From assembly GCA_017654935.2 (NCBI GenBank), contig CM065690.1, positions 4,642,628 to 4,706,627 of the forward strand: a stretch of 64,000 nt of DNA, read 5' to 3'. A program made the position numbers and the translations under genes. The DNA is from Phymorhynchus buccinoides (taxonomy: Eukaryota; Mollusca; Gastropoda; Neogastropoda; Raphitomidae). The notes under the pieces are model-generated. The model was not told the origin of the DNA. It saw nothing but the letters and a program-made list of their open reading frames with translations, and did not search any database. The stretch's first letter is position 1; the number at the start of each line of letters is the position of its first letter. Positions 1 to 11,032 of the stretch are shown in pieces.

Positions 1-910
<910 letters not shown>

Positions 911-985
911 CCCACCCCACCCTGCCAGCCTGTGTGGTCAAGCATGCGTATGCATGCGCATGTGTATTGCTTGTGTGTATGAGTC

Positions 986-1034
986 AGCGCGCGGGCGCGC
1001 GCGCGTGTGTGTATGTGTGTGTGTGTCTGTCTGT
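986..1034 (+). repeat. Alternating purine-pyrimidine tract (GC then GT), copy A
   Basis: A run of GC dinucleotides passes directly into GT dinucleotides with two small breaks. Such alternating tracts are classical Z-DNA formers under supercoiling; that it does so here is inference. The rest of 909-1211 is unremarkable. Confidence 0.7.
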
Positions 1035-1226
1035 GTTCAAGTTATTAGTATATGTGCGCCCCGTGTCGGGCCCGTATGTGTGTGTCTTGTTGGTGGGTTT
1101 TTTCTTGTCTGGTTTAAACATGTTGTTGTCGGAAAACAAAATGCAATACAATACAAGACGACTGATGCAAACAACAAGCAGAGCTTATTATAGACAAACA
1201 ATGAATAATATCGAGGGCTTGGAGTC

Positions 1227-1632
1227 ATCACCCCCTTTGTCATCACCAAATTCATCATCACCCCCTTTATCATCACCTTTATCATCACCCCCTTTATCAT
1301 CCACCTTTATCATCACCCCCTTTATCACCACCTTTATCATCACCCCCTTTATCATCACCCCCTTTATCATCACCCCCTTTATCATCACCCCCTTTATCAT
1401 CACCCCCTTTATCATCACCCCCTTTATCATCACCCCCTTTATCATCACCCCCTTTATCATCACCCCCTTTATCATCACCCCCTTTTCATCCTTTATCATC
1501 ACCCCCTTTATCATCACCCCCTTTATCATCACCCCCTTTATCATCACCCCCTTTATCATCACCCCCTTTATCATCACCCCCTTTATCATCACCCCCTTTA
1601 TTATCACCCCATTTATCATCACCCCTTTATCT
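1227..1632 (+). repeat. 15-bp minisatellite CCCCCTTTATCATCA, copy A
   Basis: About 25 units, C-rich on the plus strand, with some 14-bp units (four C) and a disrupted stretch near 1484-1497. It is the reverse complement of the large array at 21068-25970. Confidence 0.95.
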
Positions 1633-1640
1633 TTATCTTG

Positions 1641-1812
1641 AGATAGTCCATTGACATATTATTGAACTTATTACGAAAACTAATAACTTGTATTAAAAAA
1701 AAGACTGCTGAAATATAAAAAGCAAAACCCCCTTTTTATATTTCTGCAGTCATTGTTTGATACAAGTTATTAGTTTTTGTAATAAATCCAATACTACGTC
1801 AATGGACTATCT
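1641..1812. mobile_element. Foldback MITE-like inverted repeat, copy A
   Basis: AGATAGTCCATTGAC at 1641 is repeated inverted at the right end (to 1812). The arms pair over about 75-80 bp with a short loop near 1728. There is no coding capacity. It lies inside the TIR element, whose right end also carries AGATAGTCCG motifs, so it may be an internal part of it. Confidence 0.65.
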
Positions 1813-1870
1813 AAAGATAGTCCGTTTTTTTAGATAGTCCGTTTTGACTCCAAGCCATCGTGACCAGCCC

Positions 1871-2012
1871 TTAATTTTATGAAGTTCTACTAAAGCTTAA
1901 GTGGGAAACTAAATGTTGTTACTTTCTAAATTCAGTAAACCGATTTACTTAATTTAGAAAGTAACAACGTTTAGTTTCCCACTTAAGCTTTAGTAGACCT
2001 TCATAACATTAA
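1871..2012. mobile_element. 142-bp palindromic element bounded by TTAA, copy A
   Basis: A near-perfect palindrome running from TTAATTTTATGAAG to CTTCATAACATTAA, with arms of about 70 bp and almost no loop. The same element occurs again at 5793-5934 inside a retrotransposon tail, so it is dispersed rather than local. No protein is encoded. TTAA at both ends recalls piggyBac-type targets, but see the second insertion, which does not clearly fit that. Confidence 0.75.
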
Positions 2013-2076
2013 GCACAGGTGTGCTCGTGTGTGTCTGTGTGTTCACGCTGTGTTCTTCCCGCGCTGACATGTCCAG

Positions 2077-2168
2077 GCGAAGCCAGTGGCCTTGACCCTG
2101 AGGGCACCACGGACAGCCAGGGGTCAGTATCCATCTCACAAGTGACCAGCGAGCAACTGGACAACTGA
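2077..2168 (+). CDS. Candidate terminal exon of Gene 1, copy A
   Basis: An acceptor (pyrimidine-rich tract, CTGAC branch-like motif, then CCAG at 2073-2076) opens a frame of 29 full codons, reading EASGLDPEGTTDSQGSVSIS and onward to QVTSEQLDN and a TGA at 2166-2168. It starts with two bases that complete a split codon. In copy B the transmembrane exon at 26094-26228 ends with exactly one base, so the two join in phase and create Gly. The Ser/Thr/Gln-rich composition fits a short cytoplasmic tail. I do not recognise the family. The upstream transmembrane exon for this copy would lie before the window. The main doubt is that so short a frame could be chance. Confidence 0.45.
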
Positions 2169-2207
2169 CTGACCAGCCATGCAGTGACAAGCCACCGCAC
2201 TGGACAG

Positions 2208-2328
2208 TCGGGTCCCAGTCTTTAGAGAAGACGTTAAAAATATCCCATTGATGTCGGGTCCCTGTATTTAGAAAAGACATTGTAAAAACCAACCATTGAT
2301 GTGGGGTCCCAGTCTTTAGAGATGGAGG
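2208..2328 (+). repeat. 46-48-bp imperfect tandem repeat, 2.5 units, copy A
   Basis: The motif GGGTCCC...TTTAGA...CATTGAT recurs three times immediately before the 46-bp array. Copy B equivalent is about 28989-29109. Confidence 0.6.
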
Positions 2329-3477
2329 GCCTGCTCTCCATAGCCTGGGACCTTCAGTCATATCTTCACACAGGACCTGCTGTCCATAGCCTGGGACCTT
2401 CAGCCATCTCTTCACACAGGACCTGCTGTCCATAGCCTGGGACCTTCAGCCATCTCTTCACACAGGACCTGCTGTCCATAGCCTGGGACCTTCAGCCATC
2501 TCTTCACACAGGACCTGCTGTCCATAGCCTGGGACCTTCAGCCATCTCTTCACACAGGACCTGCTGTCCATAGCCTGGGACCTTCAGCCATCTCTTCACA
2601 CAGGACCTGCTGTCCATAGCCTGGGACCTTCAGCCATCTCTTCACACAGGACCTGCTGTCCATAGCCTGGGACCTTCAGCCATCTCTTCACACAGGACCT
2701 CCTCTCCATAGCCTGGGACCTCCAGCCATCTCTTCACACAGGACCTGCTGTCCATAGCCTGGGACCTCCAGCCATCTCTTCACACAGGACCTGCTGTCCA
2801 TAGCCTGGGACCTTCAGCCATCTCATCACACAGGACCTGCTGTCCATAGCCTGGGACCTTCAGCCATCTCTTCACACAGGACCTGCTGTCCATAGCCTGG
2901 GACCTCCAGCCATCTCTTCACACAGGACCTGCTGTCCATAGCCTGGGACCTCCAGCCATCTCTTCACACATGACCTGCTGTCCATAGCCTGGGACCTTCA
3001 GCCATCTCTTCACACAGGACCTGCTGTCCATAGCCTGGGACCTCCAGCCATCTCTTCACACAGGACCTGCTGTCCATAGCCTGGGACCTTCAGCCATCTC
3101 TTCACACAGGACCTGCTGTCCATAGCCTGGGACCTCCAGCCATCTCTTCACACAGGACCTGCTGTCCATAGCCTGGGACCTTCAGCCATCTCTTCACACA
3201 GGACCTGCTGTCCATAGCCTGGGACCTCCAGCCATCTCTTCACACAGGACCTGCTGTCCATAGCCTGGGACCTTCTGCCATCTCTTCACACAGGACCTGC
3301 TGTCCATATCCTGGGACCTTCAGTCATCTCTTCACACAGGACCTCCTCTCCATAGCCTGGGACCTTCAGCCATCTCTTCACACAGGACCTGCTGTCCATA
3401 GCCTGGGACCTTCAGCCATCTCTTCACACAGGACCTGCTGTCCATAGCCTGGTACCTTCAGCCATCTCTTCACACAG
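2329..3477 (+). repeat. 46-bp minisatellite, copy A
   Basis: About 25 units of a 46-bp sequence containing TAGCCTGGGACC and ATCTCTTCACACAGGACC, with alternating CTT/CTC variants. It lies just downstream of the Gene 1 stop codon, where a 3' UTR would be. Confidence 0.95.
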
Positions 3478-3673
3478 CGCTCTCATGGTAAGCCACTGTA
3501 GAACGGTACTACTTCTTTTTCTTCGATCACTCAGACAGTTTCCTGTCAATTATGAGTGCAAATGCGTCATGCTGCCGCTATGCGCCTAACTAAGAAAATA
3601 ATAGTTAGGCCCAGCAAGTCCGACTTCGACTGGGGGAAATCTTTTTGAAAGTGTTTCGTGAAAAAAAAAAAGA

Positions 3674-4180
3674 GGCAAGAGAATGGACCGGTAAGGCAGA
3701 AAGATAATAGATGACAGTAAGCAAAGGGAAAAGGCAGAGTCAAAGAGAGTGACAGATTAGAGGAAGTTAAAAGCACAGAACTTCCAGAAGGTGGGGGAAC
3801 TATTTATGCCAAAAGACACCCCCCCCCCCCCCGGTATCCCCACGGGGGAGGGGGGGGGGGGGGGGGCGATACAACAATCTTCTTCTGTGTTCCCAGGCCA
3901 AAATGCCATCATTGACAAAGTCACTGATCTCCCCGCTGCGTGCAGCCGACATAGTCTGAACTCGGAGATCAAAGGCGAACAATTAATTGGAAGTTTTTGT
4001 ATTTTATATTTAGAGACAGGAGAATGGGCCAATAATTCAGAAAGATAGTAGATGACAGTAAGCAAAGAGAAAAGGCAAGAGTCAAAGAGAGTGACAGATT
4101 AGAGGAAGTTACAAGCACAAATCTTCCAGAAGGTGGGGGAACTATTTTTTCGAAAGACCCCCACACCCCCAGTATCCCCA
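3674..4180 (+). repeat. ~160-bp direct duplication, copy A (arms 3674-3835 and 4013-4180)
   Basis: Both arms share GACAGATTAGAGGAAGTTA, CTTCCAGAAGGTGGGGGAAC and TATCCCCACGGG in the same order, with about 10% difference. Long C and G homopolymers (3823-3867) lie between. No gene is evident. Copy B equivalent is about 30440-30950. Confidence 0.75.
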
Positions 4181-5303
4181 CGGGAAGAGACTTGTGCAGG
4201 TGGCGGGGTCGTCCAGCTCCTCGTATGTAGGCACGAGGCATCCACCCACTGCCCCTATTGGCCTTTGCAAAGAACATCTTTTGCAAAAGTGAATGTCTTT
4301 GGTGGGTGGGGGGAGATGGTTGCGCACTGACCAAACAAGGGCATAACTCTCGCCAATAACCCTATTTGAGGCCACTGGGTGGCTGCCTTTTGCAAGAGCA
4401 AATGCTTTTTTGGATACTGACCAACAAGGGATTAACTCTTGCCGTCAAGGGCGTTAATAACCCTAGTTGCAGTGGCCAATAGATGAACCGAATATGTATA
4501 AAGGTCGGTTTGTTTGTGTACTGTTGAAAAAATGGTGTTTTACGTCCTCTCGGTCTGGAACAGACACATATGTGACATTTGTAAATGCAAAGATGGTGGG
4601 AACAATACTGGAGGCAATGCCCGGAGGCAGTGCAACACCAGTAGAGTCCCGATTTTTTAACAATACAGATAGGTGTAGCGGTAACCAGGACGGGGGAGAG
4701 GGGATGGGGGTAAGATGTGAAGGGAAGGGGAGGTATGGGGCGTGACGGGCAACGGACATGTCTGCCGCCCGGTTCAGCCGCTCGGGAACTTATCTGCCGC
4801 TCGGCGATCCACTAGTTACAATTTATGATGTGCTTGGTTTTTGTTGTTGTTGTTGACTGTCGTCTAGGCGTGATGCCTCATGCAGTTGAGTGGGCACCCG
4901 TATTGTAGCTTACTGATGTTTGTTATCCTTTAACTTTTTTTTACTAGACCCTACAAGCAAAGCGGAAGGCTGACGTTTCCAGCACTGTCTAGACTTAGAC
5001 AGATTGACCCACCACGATTAAGTCCCTTGGTTTTTTTTTCTGGGTAGCTGTGACCCACATATAAATGTCCCCAACTTCAAACTGAGGCTGCTCTTTAAAG
5101 TTATGTTTCACTTTCAATTGGGGGGCCATTTGTATGGGAGTCCCACCTGGTCAAAACAAGATTTCTTACCATCTATAAGAGGGAAAACACGTGACACCCG
5201 TGATTTTGACACGTGATCTGGTGAGTCTTTAAGGGCTATCTGTAGTGTGCAATGATGGTGTCATGTTACATATAAGTTGTCTCTATGTTTTGTATGTATT
5301 CCC
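4181..5303. other. Unique sequence without a supportable gene, copy A
   Basis: Short open frames exist on both strands (for example 4463-4759) but none has splice sites, a recognisable motif or composition that argues for coding. Copy B equivalent is 30951-32072. Confidence 0.5.
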
Positions 5304-5538
5304 CTCAGGTGGTTGGGGCCACGTTCACCGCATGGAGGCAGGCCGCACCCCAAGGGACCTACCGTACGGGCAGAACTGAGGGAAGGCTTCCCCCCCCCCC
5401 CCTCCCAGTAGGTCGTCCACAACTGCGCTTCAAAGATGTGGGCAAACGACGGGACTTGAAGAGCACAGGCATGGATCCAAACAACTGGGAAAACGTCGCA
5501 GTCTCCCCCAGAGAACGTGAGAGCAGTCGTCAAGAAAG

Positions 5539-5790
5539 GGACTGCCCTAGCTGAAGCCAACAGAGCGGATCAGGTCGCTGACAGAACAGAAGGGCCGCAA
5601 GGAAGGACAGGGACTGCCCTAGCTGAAGCCAGCAGAGCGGATCAGATCGCTGACAGAACAGAAGGGCCGCAAGGAAGGAAAGGGACTGCCCTAGCTGAAG
5701 CCAGCAGAGCGGATCAGGTCGCTGACAGAACAGAAGGGCCGCAAGGAAGGACAGGGACTGCCCTAGCTGAAGCCAGCAGAGCGGATCAGT
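5539..5790 (+). repeat. 72-bp tandem repeat, 3.5 units, copy A
   Basis: The unit runs from GGACTGCCCTAGCTGAAGCC to GGCCGCAAGGAAGGACAG. 72 is a multiple of three, so the retrotransposon frame stays open across it. The last unit is interrupted by the palindrome at 5793. Confidence 0.95.
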
Positions 5791-5792
5791 GC

Positions 5793-5934
5793 TTAATTTT
5801 ATGAAGTTCTACTAAAGCTTAAGTGGGAAACTAAGCGTTGTTACTTTCTAAATTAAGTAAATCGGTTTACTTAATTTAGAAAGTAACAACGTTTAGTTTC
5901 CCACTTAAGCTTTAGTAGAACTTCATAACATTAA
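5793..5934. mobile_element. 142-bp palindromic element inserted in the 72-bp array, copy A
   Basis: The uninterrupted array unit reads GATCAG|GTCGCTGAC. Here GATCAG is followed by TGCTTAAT..., the palindrome, then ...ATTAAATGCAG and GTCGCTGAC. The insertion is therefore TGC-TTAA...TTAA-ATG, with CAG present on both sides as a possible 3-bp target duplication. This gives a precise empty-site comparison, and means the true ends lie a few bases outside the TTAA motifs. Confidence 0.8.
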
Positions 5935-6083
5935 ATGCAGGTCGCTGACAGAACAGAAGGGCCGCAAGGAAGGACAGGGCCCAGAGCTGCCTCCTCAGCC
6001 AGACCACCTTCCCCTGTTGGCCTGCATCCAGTGTGGAAGAGACTGCCGCTTCCAGAGTTGGCCTTTTCAGGCACTGGAGACAA

Positions 6084-6664
6084 TGCTCCACATGTATAGT
6101 CCGCACCGTACTGAAGACAATGAGTGATGCTCCACATGTATAGTCCGCACCGTACTGAAGACAATGAGTGATGCTCCACATGTATAGTCCGCACCGTACT
6201 GAAGACAATGAGTGATGCTCCACATGTATAGTCCGCACCGTACTGAAGACAATGAGTGATGCTCCACATGTATAGTCCGCACCGTACTGAAGACAATGAG
6301 TGATGCTCCACATGTATAGTCCGCACCGTACTGAAGACAATGAGTGATGCTCCACATGTATAGTCCGCACCGTACTGAAGACAATGAGTGATGCTCCACA
6401 TGTATAGTCCGCACCGTACTGAAGACAGTGAGTGATGCTCCACATGTATAGTCCGCACCGTACTGAAGACAATGAGTGATGCTCCACATGTATAGTCCGC
6501 ACCGTACTGAAGACAATGAGTGATGCTCCACATGTATAGTCCGCACCGTACTGAAGACAGTGAGTGATGCTCCACATGTATAGTCCGCACCGTACTGAAG
6601 ACAGTGAGTGATGCTCCACATGTATAGTCCGCACCGTACTGAAGACAGTGAGTGATGCTCCACA
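6084..6664 (+). repeat. 44-bp minisatellite, copy A
   Basis: About 13 units of 44 bp beginning TGCTCCACATGTATAGTCCG, with ACAATGAG/ACAGTGAG variants. It splits the retrotransposon tail between its CGRDC motif and its last codons. The open frames on the minus strand here are translations of the repeat. Confidence 0.97.
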
Positions 6665-6842
6665 GAGCTGCAACACCATCATCTTGCCAGATGGAAGGAG
6701 GATAGCTTTTATGTCATTTTTTCATGTTGAGATGGGGACTTCCTGAATCGCCATTTCCCGTATCGCCTTCTGAAGTGACACGTTATGAACTTAGTGCCAT
6801 TTCGCCTTTTTTTCATTGCTGCGTGCCCTTGTCTTCTTCAGA

Positions 6843-7191
6843 CACACTCTGTCTATCTGTCTATATCTCTTTCTATTCTCTCTCTCTGTCTGTCTTTCTC
6901 TATCTCTCTATCTGTCTTTCTCTATCTCTCCGTCTGTCTTTCTCTATCTCTCTGTCTGTCTTTCTCTATATCTCTGTCTCTTTCCCTCTCTCTATTTCTT
7001 TCTCTCTTTCTCTCTCTCTGTCTTTCTCTATCTCTCTGTCTGTCTATCTCTCTTTCTTTCTTTCTCTCTCTGTCTGTCTCTTTCTCTCTCTCTCCCCCCC
7101 CTCTCTCTTTCTCTCTCCCCCCCCTCTCCCCTCCCCCCCCCTCTCTCTCTCTCTCTGTCTGTCTCTCTCCCTCTGTTTCTCTCTATATCTG

Positions 7192-7227
<36 letters not shown>

Positions 7228-7279
7228 TCTCTCTCTGTTTGTCTCTATCTCTCTCTCTCTCTTCTCTCTCTCTCTCTGA
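6843..7279 (+). repeat. CT-rich low-complexity tract, copy A
   Basis: Mixed TCTC, TCTG, TCTT and C runs. It is strongly strand-asymmetric and not a single clean repeat. Confidence 0.95.
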
Positions 7280-7429
7280 GTGCATGTGAGTGAGTGAGTG
7301 TGCGTGCGTATGGCAGATTGATTTGATTGGTAATATTAGACTGGGTGACGTTTTACTGAATGCCAGAAATGGATTGAAGTGAAGGAGTGAAGTAAAGAAG
7401 GCGAAATGGTGCTAAGAAGAAGGCGACTT

Positions 7430-7649
7430 CCAACTGCTGGACAGCACTGCTATCTAACCACCAACTGCTGGACAGCACTGCTATCTAACCACCAACTGAT
7501 GGACAGCACTGCTATCTAACCACCAACTGCTGGACAGCACTGCTATCTAACCACCAACTGCTGGACAGCACTGTTATCTAACCACCAACTGCTGGACAGC
7601 ACTGTTATCTAACCACCAACTGCTGGACAGCACTGTTATCTAACCACCA
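7430..7649 (+). repeat. 31-bp minisatellite, 7 units, copy A
   Basis: Units begin CCAACTGCTGGACAGCACTG and continue to TATCTAACCA. Seven copies, the same in both segments. Confidence 0.97.
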
Positions 7650-7850
7650 AAAAGGGGCGTTCCCCGCCATGTGGCGAAATGGGAAATGGTGATTCGGTAC
7701 CTCCCCCAGTTGAACGCTGGTAAAGACATTGAAGCGTGTTTTGTAATACCTGGTCGAACTTTACGTGGTGACAGTCTTGAGATGACCATAGCTGTCGACG
7801 GGACTATACATGACTGAGTGAATTGTATTTTGAATGTTGGATCTGTGTTG

Positions 7851-8166
7851 AGACTTTGTACCATCGGTGTAGGGGTTCTACTGATATTGTATTATATACA
7901 GGCTGTCTCAGACTTTGTACCATCGGTGTAGGGGTTCTACTGATATGTTGTATTATGCACAGGCTGTCTCAGACTTTGTACCATCGGTGTAGGGGTTCTA
8001 CTGATGTGTTGTATTGTGCACAGGGTTTCTCAGACTTTGTACCATCGGTGTAGGGGTTCTACTGATATGTTGTATTATGCACAGGCTGATATGTTGTATT
8101 GTGTTCTCAGACTTTGTACCATCGGTGTAGGGGTTCTACTGATATGTTGTATTGTGCACAGGGTGC
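7851..8166 (+). repeat. ~61-bp minisatellite, 5 units, copy A
   Basis: Units start AGACTTTGTACCATCGGTGT and include TATGTTGTATT. Copy A carries an extra partial unit around 8090-8108 that is absent in copy B. Confidence 0.93.
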
Positions 8167-8389
8167 CTCGTACAAAAATGAAACCCACTAAATTGGCAAT
8201 GACAAATAATTTACAAAATATTTCGATTTTTGGGGGTTAACCGGGTTGTAAAGCAGATTCGATGCATGAAAGATCACAACAATTGTACACCCAGCATGAT
8301 TTAGGATTACCCAATGTAAAATTAATTTTGAATCTGATTTACATTTTTGATGATTTTTGCAATGCGTGTGTGCAGAACTTCTGCCTGTC

Positions 8390-8438
8390 AGTATAGATGG
8401 ACTATCAAAAGATAGTCCGTTTTGACTCCAAGCCATCG
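8390..8438 (+). mobile_element. Solo end of the TIR element, copy A
   Basis: GATAGTCCGTTTTGACTCC followed by AAGCCATCG matches the right end of the element at 1212-1860. It is preceded by a small hairpin GGACTATC/GATAGTCC (8399-8418). No partner end is nearby. Confidence 0.55.
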
Positions 8439-8619
8439 AAACGGAGTCGGTAGGCCTACTAAGGAGTAGAATATAGGGAGACAGTGCCTCTGTTGACGGA
8501 AAGGACCCTTGTTGTGACCCTTACATTGACCCTTGTTGTGACCCTCCAGTGCTTCATGACGCACACAGGGCACCGTGTTCTGCCGTACATATTTGTAGGG
8601 ATAAAGTTAGAAGGTAGTA

Positions 8620-8808
8620 CAGTGGAACATCCCTATGTAGACCTCCCCTATAACACTCCCTCCAAAAGGCGACCCCCAAAATGTGTTTTTTTATATACCG
8701 ATTTCCCCCTATTCATATCCAGGCTACTGGGTGTCCACCTCCCAATTAAGACCCCTCCCTATAAGACCTTTTTGTGGCTGAGTTGTCAAGGTCAGTGAGG
8801 TTCCACTG
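8620..8808. mobile_element. Short TA-flanked MITE of Tc1/mariner (pogo/Tigger-like) type, copy A
   Basis: Terminal repeats CAGTGGAACAT... and ...GAGGTTCCACTG are flanked on both sides by TA, the target duplication of Tc1/mariner elements. CAGTGGAAC-type ends are typical of pogo/Tigger relatives. The 189-bp element has no transposase frame, so it is a non-autonomous deletion derivative. Confidence 0.75.
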
Positions 8809-8854
8809 TATGGGTCCCATTCCTTTTGTGGTGGTACCGTTCTGGTTTGGATCC

Positions 8855-9050
8855 GATGGAAGTGAATTCCAACTGACAGAACGTCCAGTCCATGTTACAC
8901 GCAGGGCACAGTGTGTTAGTGATGGAAGTGAATTCCAACTGACTGAACGTCCAGTCCATGTTAGACGCAGGGCACAGTGTGTTAGTGATGGAAGTGAATT
9001 CCAACTGACTGAACGTCCAGTCCATGTTAGACGCAGAGCACAGTGTGTTG
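8855..9050 (+). repeat. 66-bp tandem repeat, 3 units, copy A
   Basis: Units begin GATGGAAGTGAATTCCAACT and end GGCACAGTGTGTTAGT. The GGCACAGTGT end continues into the next (24-bp) array. Confidence 0.95.
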
Positions 9051-9112
9051 CAGCTTGTAGTCATTCTGATGATTTTAGGTTTCTGTACATGTGAACGTTT
9101 TCACTCGTTCCC

Positions 9113-9655
9113 CATAGGGCACAGTGTTATGGTGTGTAGGGATCATTGGGGCATGGTGTGTAGGGATCATTGGGGCATGGTGTGTAGGGATCATTGGGGC
9201 ATGGTGTGTAGGGATCATTGGGGCATGGTGTGTAGGGATCATTGGGGCATGGTGTGTAGGGATCATTGGGGCATGGTGTGTAGGGATCATTGGGGCATGG
9301 TGTGTAGGGATCATTGGGGCATGGTGTGTAGGGATCATTGGGGCATGGTGTGTAGGGATCATTGGGGCAGTGTGTAGGGATCATTGGAGCATGGTGTGTA
9401 GGGATCATTGGGGCACGGTGTGTAGGGATCATTGGGGCATGGTGTGTAGGGATCATTGGGGCACAGTGTGTAGGGATCATTGGGGCATGGTGTGTAGGGA
9501 TCATTGGGGCATGGTGTGTAGGGATCATTGGGGCATGGTGTGTAGGGATCATTGGGGCACAGTGTGTAGGGAGCATGGTGTGTAGGGATCATTGGGGCAC
9601 GGTGTGTAGGGATCATTGGGGCATGGTGTGTAGGGATCATTGGGGCACAGGTGTG
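9113..9655 (+). repeat. 24-bp minisatellite, ~22 units, copy A
   Basis: Units are built from TGTGTAGGGATCATTGGGGC plus ATGG, ACGG or ACAG. 24 bp is in frame, giving artefactual open frames on both strands. One truncated unit lies near 9570. Confidence 0.97.
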
Positions 9656-9739
9656 TTACAGCTTGTAATCATTCTGGTCCTTCATGAGAGCGGCTTAGAC
9701 ATTCACAACGGGGATTTGGGGAGTTGTCCAAACCATTTC

Positions 9740-11032
9740 GACTGTCTGGTGTCTAACACTCCTGACCAGGGGGCCTGATGACTTGAGGTCTCTGTACATA
9801 CTATGTTGACTGTCTGGTGTCTAATTCGCACTCCTGACCAGGGGGCCTGATGACTTGAGGTCCAATGTACATACTATGTTGACTGTCTGGTGTCTAATTC
9901 GCACTCCTGACCAGGGGGCCTGATGACTTGAGGTCCAATGTACATACTATGTTGACTGTCTGGTGTCTAATTCGCACTCCTGACCAGGGGGCCTGATGAC
10001 TTGAGGTCCAATGTACATACTATGTTGACTGTCTGGTGTCTAATTCGCACTCCTGATGACTTGAGGTCCAATGTACATATGTTGGGGCCTGATGACTTGA
10101 GGTCCAATGTACATACTATGTTGACTGTCTGGTGTCTAATTCGCACTCCTGACTAGGGGGCCTGATGACTTGAGGTCCAATGTACATACTATGTTGACTG
10201 TCTGGTGTCTAATTTCCTGACTAGGGGGGCCTGATGACTTGAGGTCCAATGATACTATGTTGACTGGGGTCTAATTCGCACTCCTGACTAGGGGGACTTG
10301 ACTTGAGGTCCAATGTACATACTATGTTGACTGTCTGGTGTCTAATTCGCACTCCTGACTAGGGGGCCTGATGACTTGAGGTCAATGTACATACTATGTT
10401 GACTGTCTGGTGTCTATTCACACTCCTCTAGGGGGCCTGATGACTTGAGGTCCAATGTACATACTATGTTGACTGTCTGGTGTCTAATTCACACTCCTGA
10501 CTAGGGGGGCCTGATGACTTGAGGTCCAATGTACATACTATGTTGACTGTCTGGTGTCTAATTCACACTCCTGACTAGGGGGCCTGATGACTTGAGGTCC
10601 AATGTACATACTATGTTGACTGTCTGGTGTCTAATTCACACTCCTGACTAGGGGGCCTGATGACTTGAGGTCCAATGTACATACTATGTTGACTGTCTGG
10701 TGTCTAATTCACACTCCTGACTAGGGGGCCTGATGACTTGAGGTCCAATGTACATACTATGTTGACTGTCTGGTGTCTAATTCACACTCCTGACTAGGGG
10801 GGCCTGATGACTTGAGGTCCAATGTACATACTATGTTGACTGTCTGGTGTCTAATTCACACTCCTGACTAGGGGGGCCTGATGACTTGAGGTCCAATGTA
10901 CATACTATGTTGACTGTCTGGTGTCTAATTCACACTCCTGACTAGGGGGGCCTGATGACTTGAGGTCCAATGTACATACTATGTTGACTGTCTGGTGTCT
11001 AATTCACACTCCTGACTAGGGGGGCCTGATGA
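9740..11032 (+). repeat. 73-74-bp minisatellite, ~18 units, copy A
   Basis: Units begin GACTGTCTGGTGTCTAATTC and include GGGGGCCTGATGACTTGAGG. Units between about 10040 and 10430 are truncated or miss bases, whereas the corresponding part of copy B is regular. Confidence 0.95.

Larger units (their letters stand above)
1212..1860. mobile_element. Candidate TIR DNA element enclosing a 15-bp minisatellite, copy A
   Basis: Imperfect terminal inverted repeats CGAGGGCTTGGAGTC (1212-1226) and GACTCCAAGCCATCG (1846-1860) bracket about 650 bp. Inside are an array of CCCCCTTTATCATCA (about 1227-1632) and a foldback segment (1641-1812). There is no transposase frame, so it would be non-autonomous. A solo right end of the same type lies at 8390-8438, which supports a dispersed element. 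I could not define a target duplication. Confidence 0.5.
5304..6746 (+). mobile_element. 3' end of a non-LTR retrotransposon ORF, broken, copy A
   Basis: Fragments in shifting frames match the C-terminal region typical of a LINE ORF2 family of aquatic animals. They are LRWLG then HVHRMEAGRTPRDLPYGQ (one-base shift), PQLRFKDVGKRRDLKSTGMD with NNWENVA, AVVKKGTALAEANRAD, a CIQCGRDCRFQSW piece that corresponds to a C2H2-like finger, and finally CNTIILPDGRRIAFM ending at TGA 6744-6746. The family assignment is from memory of the pattern. The remnant is inactive: it lacks the reverse transcriptase core and is interrupted by a 72-bp array, a palindromic insertion and a 44-bp array. Confidence 0.7.

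Noticed and set aside
1871..2012. piggyBac-type element because of TTAA at both ends
   Set aside because: The second copy's empty-site comparison puts the junctions outside TTAA with a CAG duplication, so TTAA is internal.
4463..4759. 98-residue minus-strand open frame with a 92-residue antisense partner
   Set aside because: Frame is broken by a single-base indel in copy B (near 31430); no recognisable motif.
5912..6682. Minus-strand open frames of about 200-256 codons over the 44-bp array (and 32679-33430)
   Set aside because: 44 bp read three times gives a stop-free 44-residue period; it lies inside a plus-strand retrotransposon remnant.
9024..9778. Open frames on both strands over the 24-bp array (and 35770-36460)
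   Set aside because: Repeat artefact, with equally long frames on both strands.
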